A stretch of DNA of 64,000 nucleotides, from assembly GCA_033064195.1 (NCBI GenBank), contig JARBJD010000159.1:100786-164785 (forward strand), in the 5' to 3' direction. The position numbers and the translations under genes were made by a program. Positions 47,801-59,661 of this stretch are shown here, one piece after another. The notes under the pieces are model-generated. The model did not search any database and had not been told where the DNA came from. It worked only from the letters and a program-made list of their open reading frames with translations. The stretch is from Blattamonas nauphoetae (taxonomy: Eukaryota; Preaxostyla; Oxymonadida). Positions within the stretch are counted from its first letter, which is position 1; each line of letters opens with the position of its first letter.

Positions 47801-48195
47801 ACGTCATGATGCGGACGCAGGTCATTCGCGAGGGCGTCATCGGCATTCTTCAGGACGCTCCCGTGAAGACGTTCTCGGAGTACTCCAACCGGATTGGAGT
47901 GGGGACACGCCCAACCGCGATTGTGAGCCACAACGCGCTGTGGAAGAGGAGCGAGATTTACTACGCGTCGAGGGATTGGCGGGAGGGTCACCGGAGGAGG
48001 GTCGTGTTCTCGCGTCTCCTCGAAGGCGAGCTGGCGAGGCTCAGCCGCTGGGAGGGGCGGAGGAGACATGCGCTGGAGGCGTGTTTGGGTGCTGGATACA
48101 CGTACGATGACGACGAGGAAGACGGTGAAGAGGAGGAGCGAGACGACGGTGAAGAAGCGATGGCCGAGCTTGGTGGGAAGGAAAGGCAGTTGTGA
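44853..48195 (+). CDS. nuclear-type protein with Cys zinc motif and winged-helix-like domain, unknown family
   Basis: Exons 44853-45001, 45071-45163, 45203-45336, 45370-45594 and 45629-48195 (introns 69, 39, 33 and 34 nt) give 1,055 residues with all phases consistent. Residues 1-45 contain CFECHQC and CAAC, a possible zinc site. Residues about 50-130 (ITVTLYNLLNSS, then VRLDHIISFISSHWDRLC, then HGGWETLVTMSL) look like a winged-helix fold of the kind seen in chromatin factors. A helical part follows (HKTAKTKQLLNRL-like region near 600), then Ser/Pro-rich linkers and a basic C-terminal block (RRDLEEAVQKKKNKPTYVMM) ending in an acidic tail. A chromatin or transcription role is inference. The start is 45 bases from that of the protease gene. 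Confidence 0.6.
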
Positions 48196-48462
48196 TGAAC
48201 CTCCCCTTTTTAGAAACGCGACTCATTTCATTCTCTCTCAGTTCGGCGGTTTGGGTGACGGTGCAACGATAATCAGGTGAAATGATCTCAACAACCAAGA
48301 AACGGGAATGCTCCTATCTCATCTTCTTCAGCTGCCCCCGAAACTCATCGCGTTGTTTTTGAGGTTCGTGCGGCAGTTTTTCCCTCAGTCCACCTCGTGT
48401 GGCACCGCAGCGTGGACTAAACAAGTGGGACAGATAAATGAACACACGCTGGCCCGATATAG

Positions 48463-49065
48463 TCATGGTCTGGGGTGTTCCACTCGTATCCGTTCGGAGT
48501 CTTGAGAAGTAATGATGACGTCGAAAAAGAATACGGTTGGTTTCTGGACCTTCTTAGATTGGACTGGTTCGGTGGATTTCTTCTTCTTTTTGGGTTTGGA
48601 TGACGATTGAATTTCGTTCTCGTTCTTTTTTCGGATTTTCTGTTCGTTTTGTCGTTGGGTTGTCAGCGGCTGCTGCTGAAATTGCTGCTGGCAAAGATTC
48701 GGAGTACAATACCCAAACGGAGATGAGAGTAACATTTGAGATGATTGAAAAGGATTTGATTGGGCTGGGAATCCAATGTCCATTGCTGGAAAAGATTGTC
48801 CGAAAATATTCTGTAGAAATGGAGATTGACGTTGTTGTGTCTCTTGGATGAAATACTGAATAAAGAATTGTCATGAGGCTTTGTTAGAAGCAGTCCACAC
48901 TTCTTCTTCATCCTCTTCATCGTTTTCTTCATCTGAGTCGTCAAAATCATGGTATGGTGAATAAAGGTCACCAGACAAGGGGAAGAATGTGTCACATTTG
49001 CACTGACATGGGATGCAACACAGATTTTGAGCGAAAGCTCTTTCAATAATCAAGAAAATGAACAT
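48463..49065 (-). CDS. small possibly secreted protein with Cys cluster, unknown
   Basis: Exons 49065-48901 and 48855-48463 join across a 45-nt intron into 185 residues. The N-terminus MFIFLIIERAFAQ resembles a short signal peptide and is followed by a cysteine cluster (CCIPCQCKC). A very acidic stretch (DDSDEENDEEDEEE) leads into a Gln/Pro-rich middle and a Lys-rich part (KPKKKKKST). The mixture of a signal-like start and a basic nuclear-like tail makes localisation unclear. No family recognised. Start codons of this gene and the next are 106 bases apart, facing away. Confidence 0.5.
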
Positions 49066-49171
49066 TTTTGGGAAAAGATGAACTGTAAAGAGTTCACGTC
49101 ATCAAAACATCTTTGAATGAAGGAGAGTCAGAAAGATGACCAAAGAACTGTCAACATGAGGAATCTTCGAT

Positions 49172-50025
49172 ATGAAGCGTAGTGATGAACAATCGGTTCA
49201 AACAGCCCTTCACAAAATGTCTAACAAAACAAAAGAAGCAGAATTAAAACGAAAAAGGCGTCTAGAGGAGAAATGGCAAGACACTTCAGCTAGAGCCAAT
49301 ATTCCAGAGTATAATCCATTATATGACGAGAATTTACGGCGTCATTACCAAAAGTTTCCAATTCTTCTTCTCACACCACCATTCAGTGCTCGAATCCAAA
49401 AATATCTTCAGCAAAACGGTTTAATCGATTCATCTGGTCATTTAATTGATCTGGAGAAGAATAAAGCCAAAATGGTCATTATTGAACAGGAATTCGCGTT
49501 TTGACTTTTATTCTGATATTTGTTTCGTTTTTCGTTGATTTCTCTGTATTCCTTTTAGACGTGCTGAGAAAGAGGAAGCTTTACGACTCAGGGACGAAGA
49601 ACGGAGACGAGTTTGCTTTGTTTACGCTCATGTTTAATCAGCAACAACTGAGAGATCAGGGACTCGATCCTGATGCACCAGAAAATCGAAGGAAGTCAAA
49701 TGTATCAAAATTGTCTTCATCATTATCATTTTAGCGTAAAGCCCGGAATGAAGAACAACAACATCAAGAAGGAGAGGATGAACAACGAACTGATCAGAAA
49801 ACAGAGGAACCAACTGTCGAAAGTGAAGATAAATTGGACCAAGAACACGATGAACAAGTTCAACCAGAACAAGAAGCAAAACAAGAAGTTGAAGAAGAGA
49901 ATAGTGATGATGTCGAACCAGGAATCACGGAAGAAGAAAGAATGAGACGGAAAACCCTGAAGGAACGAGTTATTGATGAAGCCAAACGACAAGTCGATAA
50001 ACTAGAAGTGAAAGCGAAAAAATGA
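49172..50025 (+). CDS. charged coiled-coil protein of unknown function, five exons
   Basis: Exons 49172-49353, 49387-49497, 49559-49610, 49642-49701 and 49735-50025 (introns 33, 61, 31 and 33 nt) give 231 residues, all phases consistent. The protein is hydrophilic: a basic helical start, a short conserved-looking core (YLQQNGLIDSSGHLIDLEK), an Arg/Glu helix, an acidic Gln/Glu stretch and a basic C-terminus (KRQVDKLEVKAKK). It has no membrane segment. The core with its NGLI...G.LID pattern resembles small ciliary coiled-coil proteins, but I cannot name one. Intron choice in the 49611-49734 region depends on a 60-nt internal exon. Confidence 0.5.
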
Positions 50026-50238
50026 GGTTGGTGTGCCTCGATATCTTGCTTTGAACTCCATCATGTCTGTGATGTTCTCTCCCATATGAAGAGAAGAATG
50101 CAGATCCTTAATCATCATGACTGTTTCTTTCTATCATAATTTCAAACGATTTTTGTTTCGACATTTCATTGGCTAGTTGTTGTGAGGAACTGACCCACAC
50201 AAATTTTGTTCTCCAAACAGTGACGGAAATAATCCAGA

Positions 50239-50758
50239 ATGGCAAAGAATGAGACAACTTTCATTCAGGAATTGTTGACTATTGCTCAGTCAATCCATCC
50301 ACAGACTTTTGTTGTTCTCATTATCGTGTTCTGGCTCATCTTTCTCGCTTTCTACATCCGCTGTCTATCTTTCTTGTAAATATGTAACGTTCATCATCCT
50401 TGGCATTTTAGTCGTCTTCACAATCTGTAGGACTAATCAGCCCGTCTCTGACACAGATATCGGAAGAGCTCAGAAAGAACTATCGAAAGTTTGCCAAGTT
50501 GTTCAGATGATTAAAACGTATTGCTAGAGAATCTACATTGTTATTCTTGCGATGATTGTTTCGTTTACCATGGTTTTCTTCCCGTTCCATCCACTTCTGG
50601 ATAAATTGTTGCCGGATGGATCTCAACAACTCCTATGGTCACGTGTCGTTGTCACAAGCATTGGTGCTGTGATCTTACTGCTGATATTTGTTCGTGTCTT
50701 TCCCCGATATCAAATCAGAACGACGAAATCTCCTATATCAGTCAAGAAAGATACCTGA
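50239..50758 (+). CDS. small protein with three membrane segments, unknown
   Basis: The best canonical model joins 50239-50375, 50431-50488 and 50528-50758 (introns 55 and 39 nt) into 141 residues. Three hydrophobic helices are visible: FVVLIIVFWLIFLAFYI near the N-terminus, YIVILAMIVSFTMVFFPF, and VVTSIGAVILLLIFVRVF, with a short charged loop between the first and second. The topology is reminiscent of Get1/WRB, but the loop is far too short and no residues support it. Another frame through the middle exon (EELRKNYRKFAKLF) looks attractive as a coiled coil, so the middle exon is uncertain. Confidence 0.45.
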
Positions 50759-50909
50759 ACCATTTCATCTCTCAATATGAATCTACCCTGAAGTAAAAGT
50801 GAAATTCTCTCAATTTACATAAATTTCACAGAAATTTTTTCGTACCTCATCAAAGAAACTCATTGTTTGGATGATCAAAATCTCTAATCAATGAATGGGT
50901 GTGATCAAA

Positions 50910-52104
50910 ATGTCGCACAGAAAATTCGAGCATCCACGTCTTGGTAGCATGGGATTCGCTCCCCGCCGTCGTACTCGTCATCACAGAGGAAAGTGCAAGT
51001 CTTTCCCCAAGGTATTACTCCTGCTTTAAGAGTCTCATTCTCACATTTTTCCAGGACGATCCCAAGAAGCAACCACACTTGACCGCTTTCCTGGGTTACA
51101 AAGCCGGTTGCACTCACGTCATTCGTGAGACTGATGGAGCCAAAGCCTCCCGTAAGGAAGTCTGCGAGATGGTTACCATCATCGAATGCCCACCAATGGT
51201 TGTCTGCGGTCTCGTCGGATACATCGAGACTCCAAAGGGCCTCCGCTCCCTTACCACTGTTTGGGCCAAGACTCTCGATGAGAGCGTCAAGCGCCGTTTC
51301 TACAAGCACTGGTATCGCACCAAGCACTTGGCCTTCACCAAGTACTCTGGAAAGTATGACGTCAACCACAAGAAACAACTCGAACGTATGGTCAAGAACT
51401 GCTCTGTTATCCGTGTCCTCGCACACACTCAGATGAAATTGGTCCAAACTGGCCAGAAGAAAGCTCACGTTATGGAAATCCAGATCAATGGAGGATCCAT
51501 CGCTTCCAAGGTTCACTTTGGCTACACTCTGTTCGAAAAGCAAGTTAAAGTCAGCACTGTCTTCAGCGAGAACGAGCTTGTCGACCTTATCGGTGTCACC
51601 AAGGGAAAGGGAGTCGCTGGTGTTGTTAAGCGTTTCGGCGTCCGCAAACAACAGCGCAAGTCCCACAGAGGTCGCAGGAAGGTTGCTTGCATTGGTGCAT
51701 GGCATCCAGCCCGTGTCATGATCACAGTTGCCCGTCACGGTCAGCTCGGATACTTCCACCGAACAGAAACCAACAAGAAGATCTACCGCATTGGAAAGGC
51801 CGGTGATCGTAAGGGAGCAATGACAGACGGAGATTTGACTGAAAAGCCCATCACCCCTCTTGGTGGATTCCCCCACTATGGTCGTGTCACTCAGGACTGG
51901 CTCATGATCAAGGGAGGTGTTGTTGGTGCCAAGAAACGCGTCATCACCATCCGCAAATCGTGCTTCCCAGAGCGTGAAGTCCGCCCAACCAACCTCAAGT
52001 TCATCGATACCTCATCCAAATTCGGACATGGTCGCTTCCAAACCTTCTCCGAGAAGAACGCCCAGTTTGTCGCTTCCAAGAAAGGCAAAGACGAATCCAA
52101 GTAA
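50910..52104 (+). CDS. RPL3: 60S ribosomal protein L3 (uL3)
   Basis: Exons 50910-51011 and 51055-52104 with a 43-nt intron encode 383 residues, close to the usual 387-403. The start [20 protein letters not shown] and the downstream [33 protein letters not shown], and [14 protein letters not shown] are characteristic; the conserved histidine near GWHPARV is retained within the [13 protein letters not shown] region. uL3 sits near the peptidyl-transferase centre and the translation-factor binding site of the large subunit. Codon use is more uniform (preference for C-ending codons) than in neighbours, as expected for a highly expressed gene. Upstream sequence is AT-rich and short. Confidence 0.97.
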
Positions 52105-52298
52105 GCTCGTCCATGTCAATAGATAAGTGGATGCTTTGGACTAAATTTCAGAATCTCCATAAGTTCTCTGGGAACGTAATTTGAGGAGTACACAATTCCC
52201 AAGAATCTGAGCCAAACTTGAGTTTATATGTAGTAAGATCACCTAATATTGTTCCAAACCAATTTTAAAAGTGGTATTCGTAATCATCTGACTCATTC

Positions 52299-54754
52299 AT
52301 GTCTTCTCCTCGAATAACCCTGCATTTTTTTCATGACATGAATTCACGACCAATCCATTATGCCAGTGCGTATATGCACAGTTTTATCGCTATACAAAAC
52401 CAAATAAATCAGCATAGACAGATTATTTTGGAAGCACAAGACTTTATTGCCTCACAACCAGAATCTGCAAATAGTCTCACGAACTCTGTCATTAATCCTC
52501 TTTCTGTGCAAATTATTCAATCTACACGTCACCAACGTCACATTATTCATGTGATTAAAGCCATAATGCAAGCGTTTCCGGGTAAACACTTTTCTCGTTT
52601 TCCATTGAATTCAAAAAAATATTTAATATCTCGTTTTATAGATGATCTCCCTCCAACTCTGACTTTCCAAGCAATAATTTCGAAGACTGAGAATGATCCT
52701 CTCTCTAAGGATCCTTTTCAACTGGTAAATCCGCTGATATCGTCTGTGAACGTCGGAATGCAGGTTGCAGCATCTCTACAGGAAACGTCCTTCAATAATT
52801 CCGATTCTGAATGGTTCCTTGCACATATTACAAAGATATTTCCCGTACCTCCAGGAATGAAAATGGATTAGTTTGTTTATCTTCCAACATCTTATCATCT
52901 GACAGTTTTTGTGAACTCGTTGATGCTGACACATCAATACCTGCTCCGTTGCGTCCATTTTACTTTGTCCCATCCACACTCATTATCCCCACGAGACAAC
53001 AGGCGAAGCGAACAAACGATCCTGACACGATTCTCTCAAGGCTTCCGCCCGCTCCTCGGCAGGTAAAGCAAAGTTTTATCGAGAAAGAAGATCCTGTTTT
53101 AGCTGTTTTTCCAGATACTACCGCATTCTACCCTGGGAGAATCAAAACCATTCCAGATTTTGCTGACCTTCAATCTGAATTTGGGATCCAATTTGAAGAT
53201 GACCCAGGACAGCCAATCCGATTGATCAAGGCTACCCTCATCGTCCCTCATCCAAATCCAGCTGCATTGATGAAACCAATCGAAAAACCACAAAAGTCAT
53301 CTCCAAAGAAGATCAAGCGTGTTCGCCGTGACGATTCAGATGACAGTTCAGGCGGCAATCTGTATGTCTCTCAGGGTCGCCCCTCTTCAACTCAGCCACA
53401 GTCCAGGAAGAGTCGCCAAACCCTTGGGATTGATATGGAACAAAAAGGATTCATTCCGGATTCTGACGAGAACGAAGGGATCGGACAGGCAAGTTCATCG
53501 AGCGAGAGAAAACACTCGCACTTGTCAGACACAGCACAGACGTTTTCTTATCACGGCAGAAGCTATCCGACGCTTCCACCCCAAACACGACATTCGAGAC
53601 GCGGCGACTTCACCGGCCTCTTCGAATCCATCGACATCGCGTCGCTCCCAAAAGAGGCTCAGTTCCTCCTCGCGTCCTCAAATGGGATCAATCAGCACCT
53701 TCCAAAGGCAGAGCAAAAGGTTCCCACAGAACCAGTCCCAAAGAGATCGCACAAAGCCAAACCGAAGCTGCAACTGCCCAACGAACCTCCTGCCAGCACG
53801 GACGAGCCGGAGGACGTGCATGTTCCGACCGTGAAGTCTCCACTCGTCTCGGAAAGCAAAAGAAGAGAGCAGAGGCTGGCACTGCGAGACGTCACCCGCT
53901 CGCGACTATTTGCACAGCGAGACCAGCCGGGCAATCTGAAAAAGGCCAAGTTCCGAGTCAAGACCGACGGCAGACCCGCAAAAGAGACACACCGAGACAG
54001 GAGGAACAGACTGAGGCGAGAACAGAGGGCTCTGCAGAGGTTGGAAAGGGAGCAGAGAAAAGCGAGTGAGAACAACCCCGAAAAGGAAAGTGTCGATGAG
54101 GCTGGAGAGGAGAACGTGAAAGAGCCCGAAATGAACACTGAAGCAGTCCCCACTCTGGACAACTCACTGACACTGGAGGAGATTCGGAGAGCACATGAAC
54201 AGGCAGTGATGACAGGCGACACATCAATCCCAATGACAAAACGGGAGATCGAACTGGCTGAGCGCAGAATCCGGGACAGGGAGAAGAGGAGGAGGGACCG
54301 AGAGGGACACTCCCCTCGACGCACCCCGTCAGCTCCGAGGCAACCGCCCCCAAAACCACCAGCAGCCAAACCAGCGCCAGTTGTCGAAGCAGCACCAACA
54401 GCCAGGAAAACTCCATCCCCTCCTCCGCTGCCGATCATCCCCCCAAAACGACCCCGCGGACGGCCACCGTCGAAGGGGCATGCAAGGCAGTTGGTCGCCA
54501 CTCGCCAGCCGGAGACAGTGGAATCGTCTTCGAAATCAGACACCGCATCTCATTCTGCACTGGCCCCACACTCCCATCAGAACTCCCCTTCGAAGAAACA
54601 GACACTCACCTCCTCCCCGTCGCACAGTCTCAGCCCGAACGCAAACCGGACTCCTGTTGTGAAATCGAGGAGTCACAAGAAGGGGGGAGGAAAGCCAGAC
54701 AAGAGCCAGACAACGATCTTGAAATACTTCTCTCCGAAGAAGACTGAGGATTGA
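52299..54754 (+). CDS. SGF29: SGF29-like SAGA subunit with tandem Tudor domain and long tail
   Basis: Exons 52299-52813 and 52855-54754, joined over a 41-nt intron, give 804 residues. Residues 1-150 are a helical region. The first Tudor-like repeat runs from GMQVAASLQE across the splice site to RPFYFVPSTLIIP, and the second contains DPVLAVFPDTTAFYPGRIK and FGIQFEDDPGQPIR, which closely match the SGF29 Tudor pair, where YPxTTxFY supplies aromatic residues that read H3K4me3. SGF29 recruits the SAGA acetyltransferase module to promoters. The normal protein is about 260-300 residues; here about 490 disordered, Lys/Arg/Pro-rich residues follow, including an AT-hook-like KRPRGRPP near residue 715. 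The predicted splice deletes an alternative reading FLAHITKIF in exon one. Confidence 0.8.
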
Positions 54755-54927
54755 GTCGCCCCCAAAGGACGAGAGTTCCGTTCTCATTTAACTAACATCG
54801 TGTTTTGATTGTTCCAACACAGTCACTATCGTTGATTTGTGGAAATATTATTGTTGAAACGACATAGAATGCGAATGATAGAGAATAAACGAACAAAACG
54901 GATAATGCAAGGAGTGAATGAAGAGTT

Positions 54928-56064
54928 TCATGACGGTCGTTGAGGGGCGACATGCTCGACCTCCAAAAGAGGCAGCTGCAGGTTATCGCTGCAAAGAAGC
55001 ATGTCTTTGAATTGGGAAAGGCAGTCAGTCCCTCTCACCTCGTTTCCAAGCTGTGGAAGCCTCACAATGTGAAAGTCTTCCGAGTACAACGTGTCTATCT
55101 TCCCCAAGTATTTGTTCTGCATCTTCCGTCTTGACAGACATTGTTTGCAAACATGCTCCGGATCGGGAACAACAATCTGGTTGACAATGATGTTTCTTAC
55201 ATCAATATCGTTGAGAGCGAGAGTCTGGGACAAATGAGTGGAGAAGAAATAAAACCTGGATCATTCTTTCAGTTTCGTAGAGCGAAAGATACTCTGGGAT
55301 GCATACACATACAAATGTCGTTGTATCCTTGTAAAATGCGAGAATGGGAAGAGACAAACTGTGTCGCTCATTCTGTCAACGACTCGCTGGATCTTATTTT
55401 TAAAATTGTTGAAAGATGTGTCACTGACAGTTCCTGGAACCACCGTGCCGTCTTCTTTAACCTCTGGCTGCATAACCATTGAAGAAACTCCTTTGACTAT
55501 TGAACCCACCATCCCGCCAGAATCTAACACATTCCTCAATACAGATGGAAGTTCGAGCATCTTCAGTGTATGCCCAGTTGGTGCGGTATCGAAAATGATG
55601 AGATCATGTCCGTATTTCTCCACATCATCGAGGAGAATTGAAAAAGTCATCGCTTCGTCGATTCCGGGAACTGAACCGAGAAATCTGTTTAATAAATCTC
55701 CAATTTCTGGTTTTAATGAGCCAAATGTTTGTTTTTCATTCAGTTTCACTTCCTGTTGGAAAATGACGGAGATAAGAAAAGAAAATGGTCGATATCACAC
55801 CATAGCAAACAAATTGGGAACTCCAGTGACTTGAGTTGGTTGGTCAGTGAATTTTTGATCGAAAGCATCACTGATACTATGAGCAGGATCAGTAGAAACA
55901 AGAAGGACAGAGGTCCGATGTTGAGCGAGGAGGAGAGCGAGTGAGGAAGAGCACGTGGTCTTCCCAACTCCTCCTTTTCCTCCAACAAAGATCCACTTCA
56001 AAGATTGTTGATCGATAAGGTTTTGAAGCGTTGGTGGATACTCTTCTTCTTGGTCAATTTGCAT
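54928..56064 (-). CDS. GET3: GET3/ASNA1/TRC40 ATPase
   Basis: Exons 56064-55801, 55752-55360, 55327-55256 and 55224-54928 (introns 48, 32 and 31 nt) give 341 residues, the family's usual length. The deviant P-loop [19 protein letters not shown], switch I region [14 protein letters not shown], switch [18 protein letters not shown], the Get3 Met-rich-type helical part, the zinc-binding pair [11 protein letters not shown] that holds the dimer, and the [20 protein letters not shown] stretch are all present. GET3 escorts tail-anchored proteins from ribosome-associated factors to the ER receptor. The start at the internal Met 56064 ([11 protein letters not shown]) is favoured over an upstream frame beginning at 56142. 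It faces the CCT5 gene in the same direction. Confidence 0.95.
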
Positions 56065-56281
56065 TGAAAATAAAAATGGGTCTTTGGTGAGTGAAGAAAA
56101 GAAAGGAAGACATAATATCTGCGGAGTTATATTAAATAGCAAACCAAGTTTTAGTCAATGGTCGAGAAGATTATCCCATTGACGCTCTGATTTCATGCTG
56201 TTTCACTGACGGATTTGTTCAGAAAGGGTTCTTCCATGCAAATGAACATTGAACGAATGTTTTCGGCAACGAAGTGAACCG

Positions 56282-58146
56282 TTATTGCTCTCCACCCTCC
56301 TTGATCAAGTCGTCGATCTTCAGAATCATCCGAACCACTTGTGTGGCAAGGCTGATCTGAGCCTTCTTCCCAACCAACGTCTCGTACACGCCGTTCTTCT
56401 TCATGTCGGGCTCCCCGAGTTCCATGCAGTCGACGCCCAAGTAAGGATTCTTGCGGGTGACCTGCTGGACCTTGACCTTCTCGATCTCGCTCATCGCATC
56501 CAGCCCGCTGTTCTCCGCCAAGCAGACAGGGATGGCCTCCATCGCCTCGGCAAACGCGCGGAAGATGTACTGGTCCTGCGTGCTGATTGTGTCGGCGAGC
56601 TCGTTGATGTGGATCGAGCTGGCCAGCTCAACCGCTCCTCCTCCATACACGATGCGGTTGTCCTTGATCAGGTTGCGCACAACACACACGGCGTCGTGGA
56701 TGGACCGCTTGGCTTCCTCGATGATCATCTTGTTCCCTCCGCGGAGGAAGATGGTCACGGCCTTTGTGTACGGGCAGCCTTCGATGCACGTCATACACTG
56801 GTCGCCAGAGTTGCCAATAGTGATTTCACGGACAAGCTCGGCTGTTCCAAGCTTTTCTGGAGTGATGTCTTCGAAGCGAGGGATGATCTTGCCGCCGGTG
56901 GCCATGGCAATGAGTTCGATGTCTGGACCGCCAACCCACCTGATGGCTGGGAGCTCGTTCTTCATCAGAAGGTAGTTGGCTTCGTCATCAAAGCCCCACT
57001 GAATGGATGAGAAAGGGGAATGAGGAGGGAGAGAATAAGCGACAAAAGAGTCGAAATGGGCAGGGAGTGAATGGAGATGATACGAATGGAGAAGAGAATT
57101 TATGACGCTAACAAACCTGGCAAATGATCAGATTGGCACCACTGGCTTTGCAGAGATCTACCATCCTTCGGTAGTACTCTTTCTCTTCCTGGGCGAGTTT
57201 CTCGTACTTTTCGGTTGTGTCGATGTTAATCTGAGAGAGGAGAATATCTTGAAAGAAGAATGGAGTTTGCAAACTTCATATTTCGTTTTCGGCTTGGGTG
57301 CTTCGAATGGGCAAGTCAAGATGGCAATTTTGGCTTTCTCGATCTTCTTGCTCATTTGAATATGTGAAATGCCCTTGTCAATCAAAAGACCTTGGATCAG
57401 CTCAGTATCCTCTAAACGACCACCGGCCTAGGAAAAAGAGGGGTAGTTTTTGTGGGAAAGAAGTTGTGAACGATTGAGGATCATGAAGATGTGATTCGTG
57501 GACAAACCTTGCTTTCAATCTTAATGTGATCAAACTGAACATCACGGCGTTCCCAGTCGCAGACAGACGTGACGGCGTCGACAGCAATTTTGGCCATTTG
57601 GTCGCTTTGTCGGTTGATGATTTTTGATGAGATGCACGCACGCGCAGGGACATGAAGAGGAGATACATCTCCCTGGCTAAACTCAATTTTGTCAGCAATG
57701 GTCTCAATGTATGAGCAAACTGCGGAAGCTGCCTTTTCGAAGCCTTCAGCAATTCGGATTGGATGGATGCCTTTGGAGAGAAGTGGAAGGCAATGTTCGC
57801 ACAGTGCACATGCAAGGATCGCAACCCCAGTGGTGCCATCTCCAACTTCGTCATCATGAGCAATGCTGAGCTCTACAATGAGACGTGCGATTTGGTTCGC
57901 GATGTCCATTGATTCGAGAATTGTACGTCCATCGTTGGTCACAGACACATCTCCATCCCTAGAAACAAGGGCCTTATCCATTCCCTTTGGTCCATAAGAG
58001 GTCCTGATCGTCCCTCCAACTGCCATGGCTGCGTAGATGTTGTTTTTGAGTGCATCGATTCCCGAGATTCTTTGTTCGTTTTGTTGGTCCTGAAGGATGA
58101 TGTAGGGTTGCCCCGTTTCGTCGATTAACATTGGAACTTTCGCCAT
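56282..58146 (-). CDS. CCT5: T-complex chaperonin subunit epsilon (CCT5)
   Basis: Exons 58146-57508, 57427-57275, 57230-57117 and 56998-56282, with introns of 80, 44 and 118 nt, give 540 residues, matching the 541 of the human subunit. Group II chaperonin signatures are intact: [34 protein letters not shown], and [13 protein letters not shown]. Epsilon-specific similarity is strong through [17 protein letters not shown], the second half [16 protein letters not shown] and the end [20 protein letters not shown] folds actin and tubulin in the cytosol. The first intron is preceded by IKIESKV, where translation without splicing would soon stop. Divergent from the Fuzzy-like gene, 95 bases between starts. 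Confidence 0.96.
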
Positions 58147-58241
58147 GGCTTAAGTAACAAGATCGTTGATGGTGAAAGATCAAACCATCACAGAGGTAAT
58201 TTCATCGACAGAAACGGAAAAGGGGTCCCTTGTCGGAGTAA

Positions 58242-59255
58242 ATGATTCGCAGCATTCTTATCATGAAGCCTAGCGGAATCATCTACTACACACAAGAATT
58301 TTTCAAGCCATTCCCGAAAGTATCATCCTCTCTCACCTTTTTTCCGTTTTTCCTTAATTTAGGCCACTTCTGTCGGACAATTGATGGTAGCAATGTTAAA
58401 TGCTTTCTCGCAAGCGTTGAACAACATCACACCATTCTATATGGAATTTAGAGGCAGTTTTTCACATTTATTATCATCGATCTTCTCTAGTGGCTCTCTC
58501 GATTTGTCTCAGAGATAAAAAATTGGCAGTTTTGGTGTTCCACGATATATCTTTGGTATGTGTTGGATTTATTTCATGACTTTCTCAATCTTACAGAGTC
58601 CAGCATCTGGCAGATTTCTCTCCTTCAAACTGATGGACGCATTCTTTCAAATATTTCCAACAATCCCTGATAGAATTTCAACGGTATTATTTCATTTTTT
58701 AATCATGTTATCAGGACTTTGTTCAAAGGCGAGTCAATGCCATGATCAACACGGTCCTTCTCGGCACTCAAAGAGATCTTCTCATCAATTGTTTCTATTC
58801 TTCGTTGTCTTTCTCCTTTAAGTAACCTGGTCTCCGGGAATCGAGAAAGCCTTTCTGATTCAGGTCAACCACTCACTGAGCAGTCTCTCACCCCTCTATC
58901 CCACTAACTCACATCCAATTCAATCATCATTCAGGCATCTCATCATAACTGCTACACGGATAAGTATGACTAAATTCTCATGATGATTTATGTCTTAGTG
59001 ACACTCTGTGACCCTGACGAACTGGTCGGCGAAATAGTCTTCGAAACCCCTCGGGACCGCATATTTTTTACTCAAATAGCACCTGACATATACCTTGTGT
59101 CTGTTGTCTGCCGATCAGCGATCCAGAGTCTAGTTCGTTCTGTGTTGGACCAAGCTGTCAGGCAACTAACTCTTTGTGTGCTCTTTTGCTCTTCATCATC
59201 TAACTTTCTCTTGTTTCGTCTGACGTCACCAGTTTTAGGACCTTTCTTAGTTTGA
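58242..59255 (+). CDS. Fuzzy/Mon1/HPS1-type longin protein, multi-exon (3' part approximate)
   Basis: Early exons 58242-58319, 58363-58456, 58491-58555 and 58597-58683 join in frame, followed by one starting at 58715; later exons up to a stop near 59255 are approximate. The N-terminus (SILIMKPSGIIYYTQEF) is a longin strand pair, and then come FSQALNNITPFYMEFRG and KKLAVLVFHDISL, the helix-strand-loop of a longin domain. The helix RRVNAMINTVLLG and INCFYSS match the linker of Fuzzy (FUZ), and the last exon (CDPDELVGEIV, DIYLVSVVCRS) resembles another longin repeat. These proteins form the HerMon family of Rab activators; FUZ acts in ciliogenesis. The subfamily call is tentative. Splice choice in exon two replaces an alternative Ser-rich reading. 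Confidence 0.5.
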
Positions 59256-59661
59256 ACATTTTGTTGTTGAGAACACTTCACCCATCTTCATTGTTCTTCT
59301 TTTTATGATTTTGATTGTTGGATAGTTTCTGAAAATCACGAAAACAAAATGAGTAATCGTTGTAGGGCTGCATGTGTTGTATGCGATGGATATTTCTGCT
59401 CGAGTCTCCCTCTCCAATGACGATTCCTCAGGATGGATGTCTTGATCTCACGGTACTCGAAATGGTCAAATAGATTCGGGAGAGAATGATCACAAGTATT
59501 GATCAAAGCTGTGGGGGAGATGTTTTCTTTCGGTGTTTCTTCACAGTTCGACAAAGCAGAGATGAATGCGGCATCATATCATCTGAGGCTAAGAAAGGGC
59601 ACAAAATGATGGCGCTGACTGGAATCAACACAAGTGACTGATCAGATGAATGAATGCGGCT

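Noticed and set aside
50239-50758. Identification of the three-helix protein as Get1/WRB
   Set aside because: The coiled-coil loop that binds GET3 is missing in the best exon model, and the resemblance rests only on the number of membrane segments.
50905-51876. A 323-codon open frame on the minus strand over the RPL3 exon
   Set aside because: It is antisense to an unambiguous ribosomal protein gene whose codon bias alone keeps the opposite strand open.
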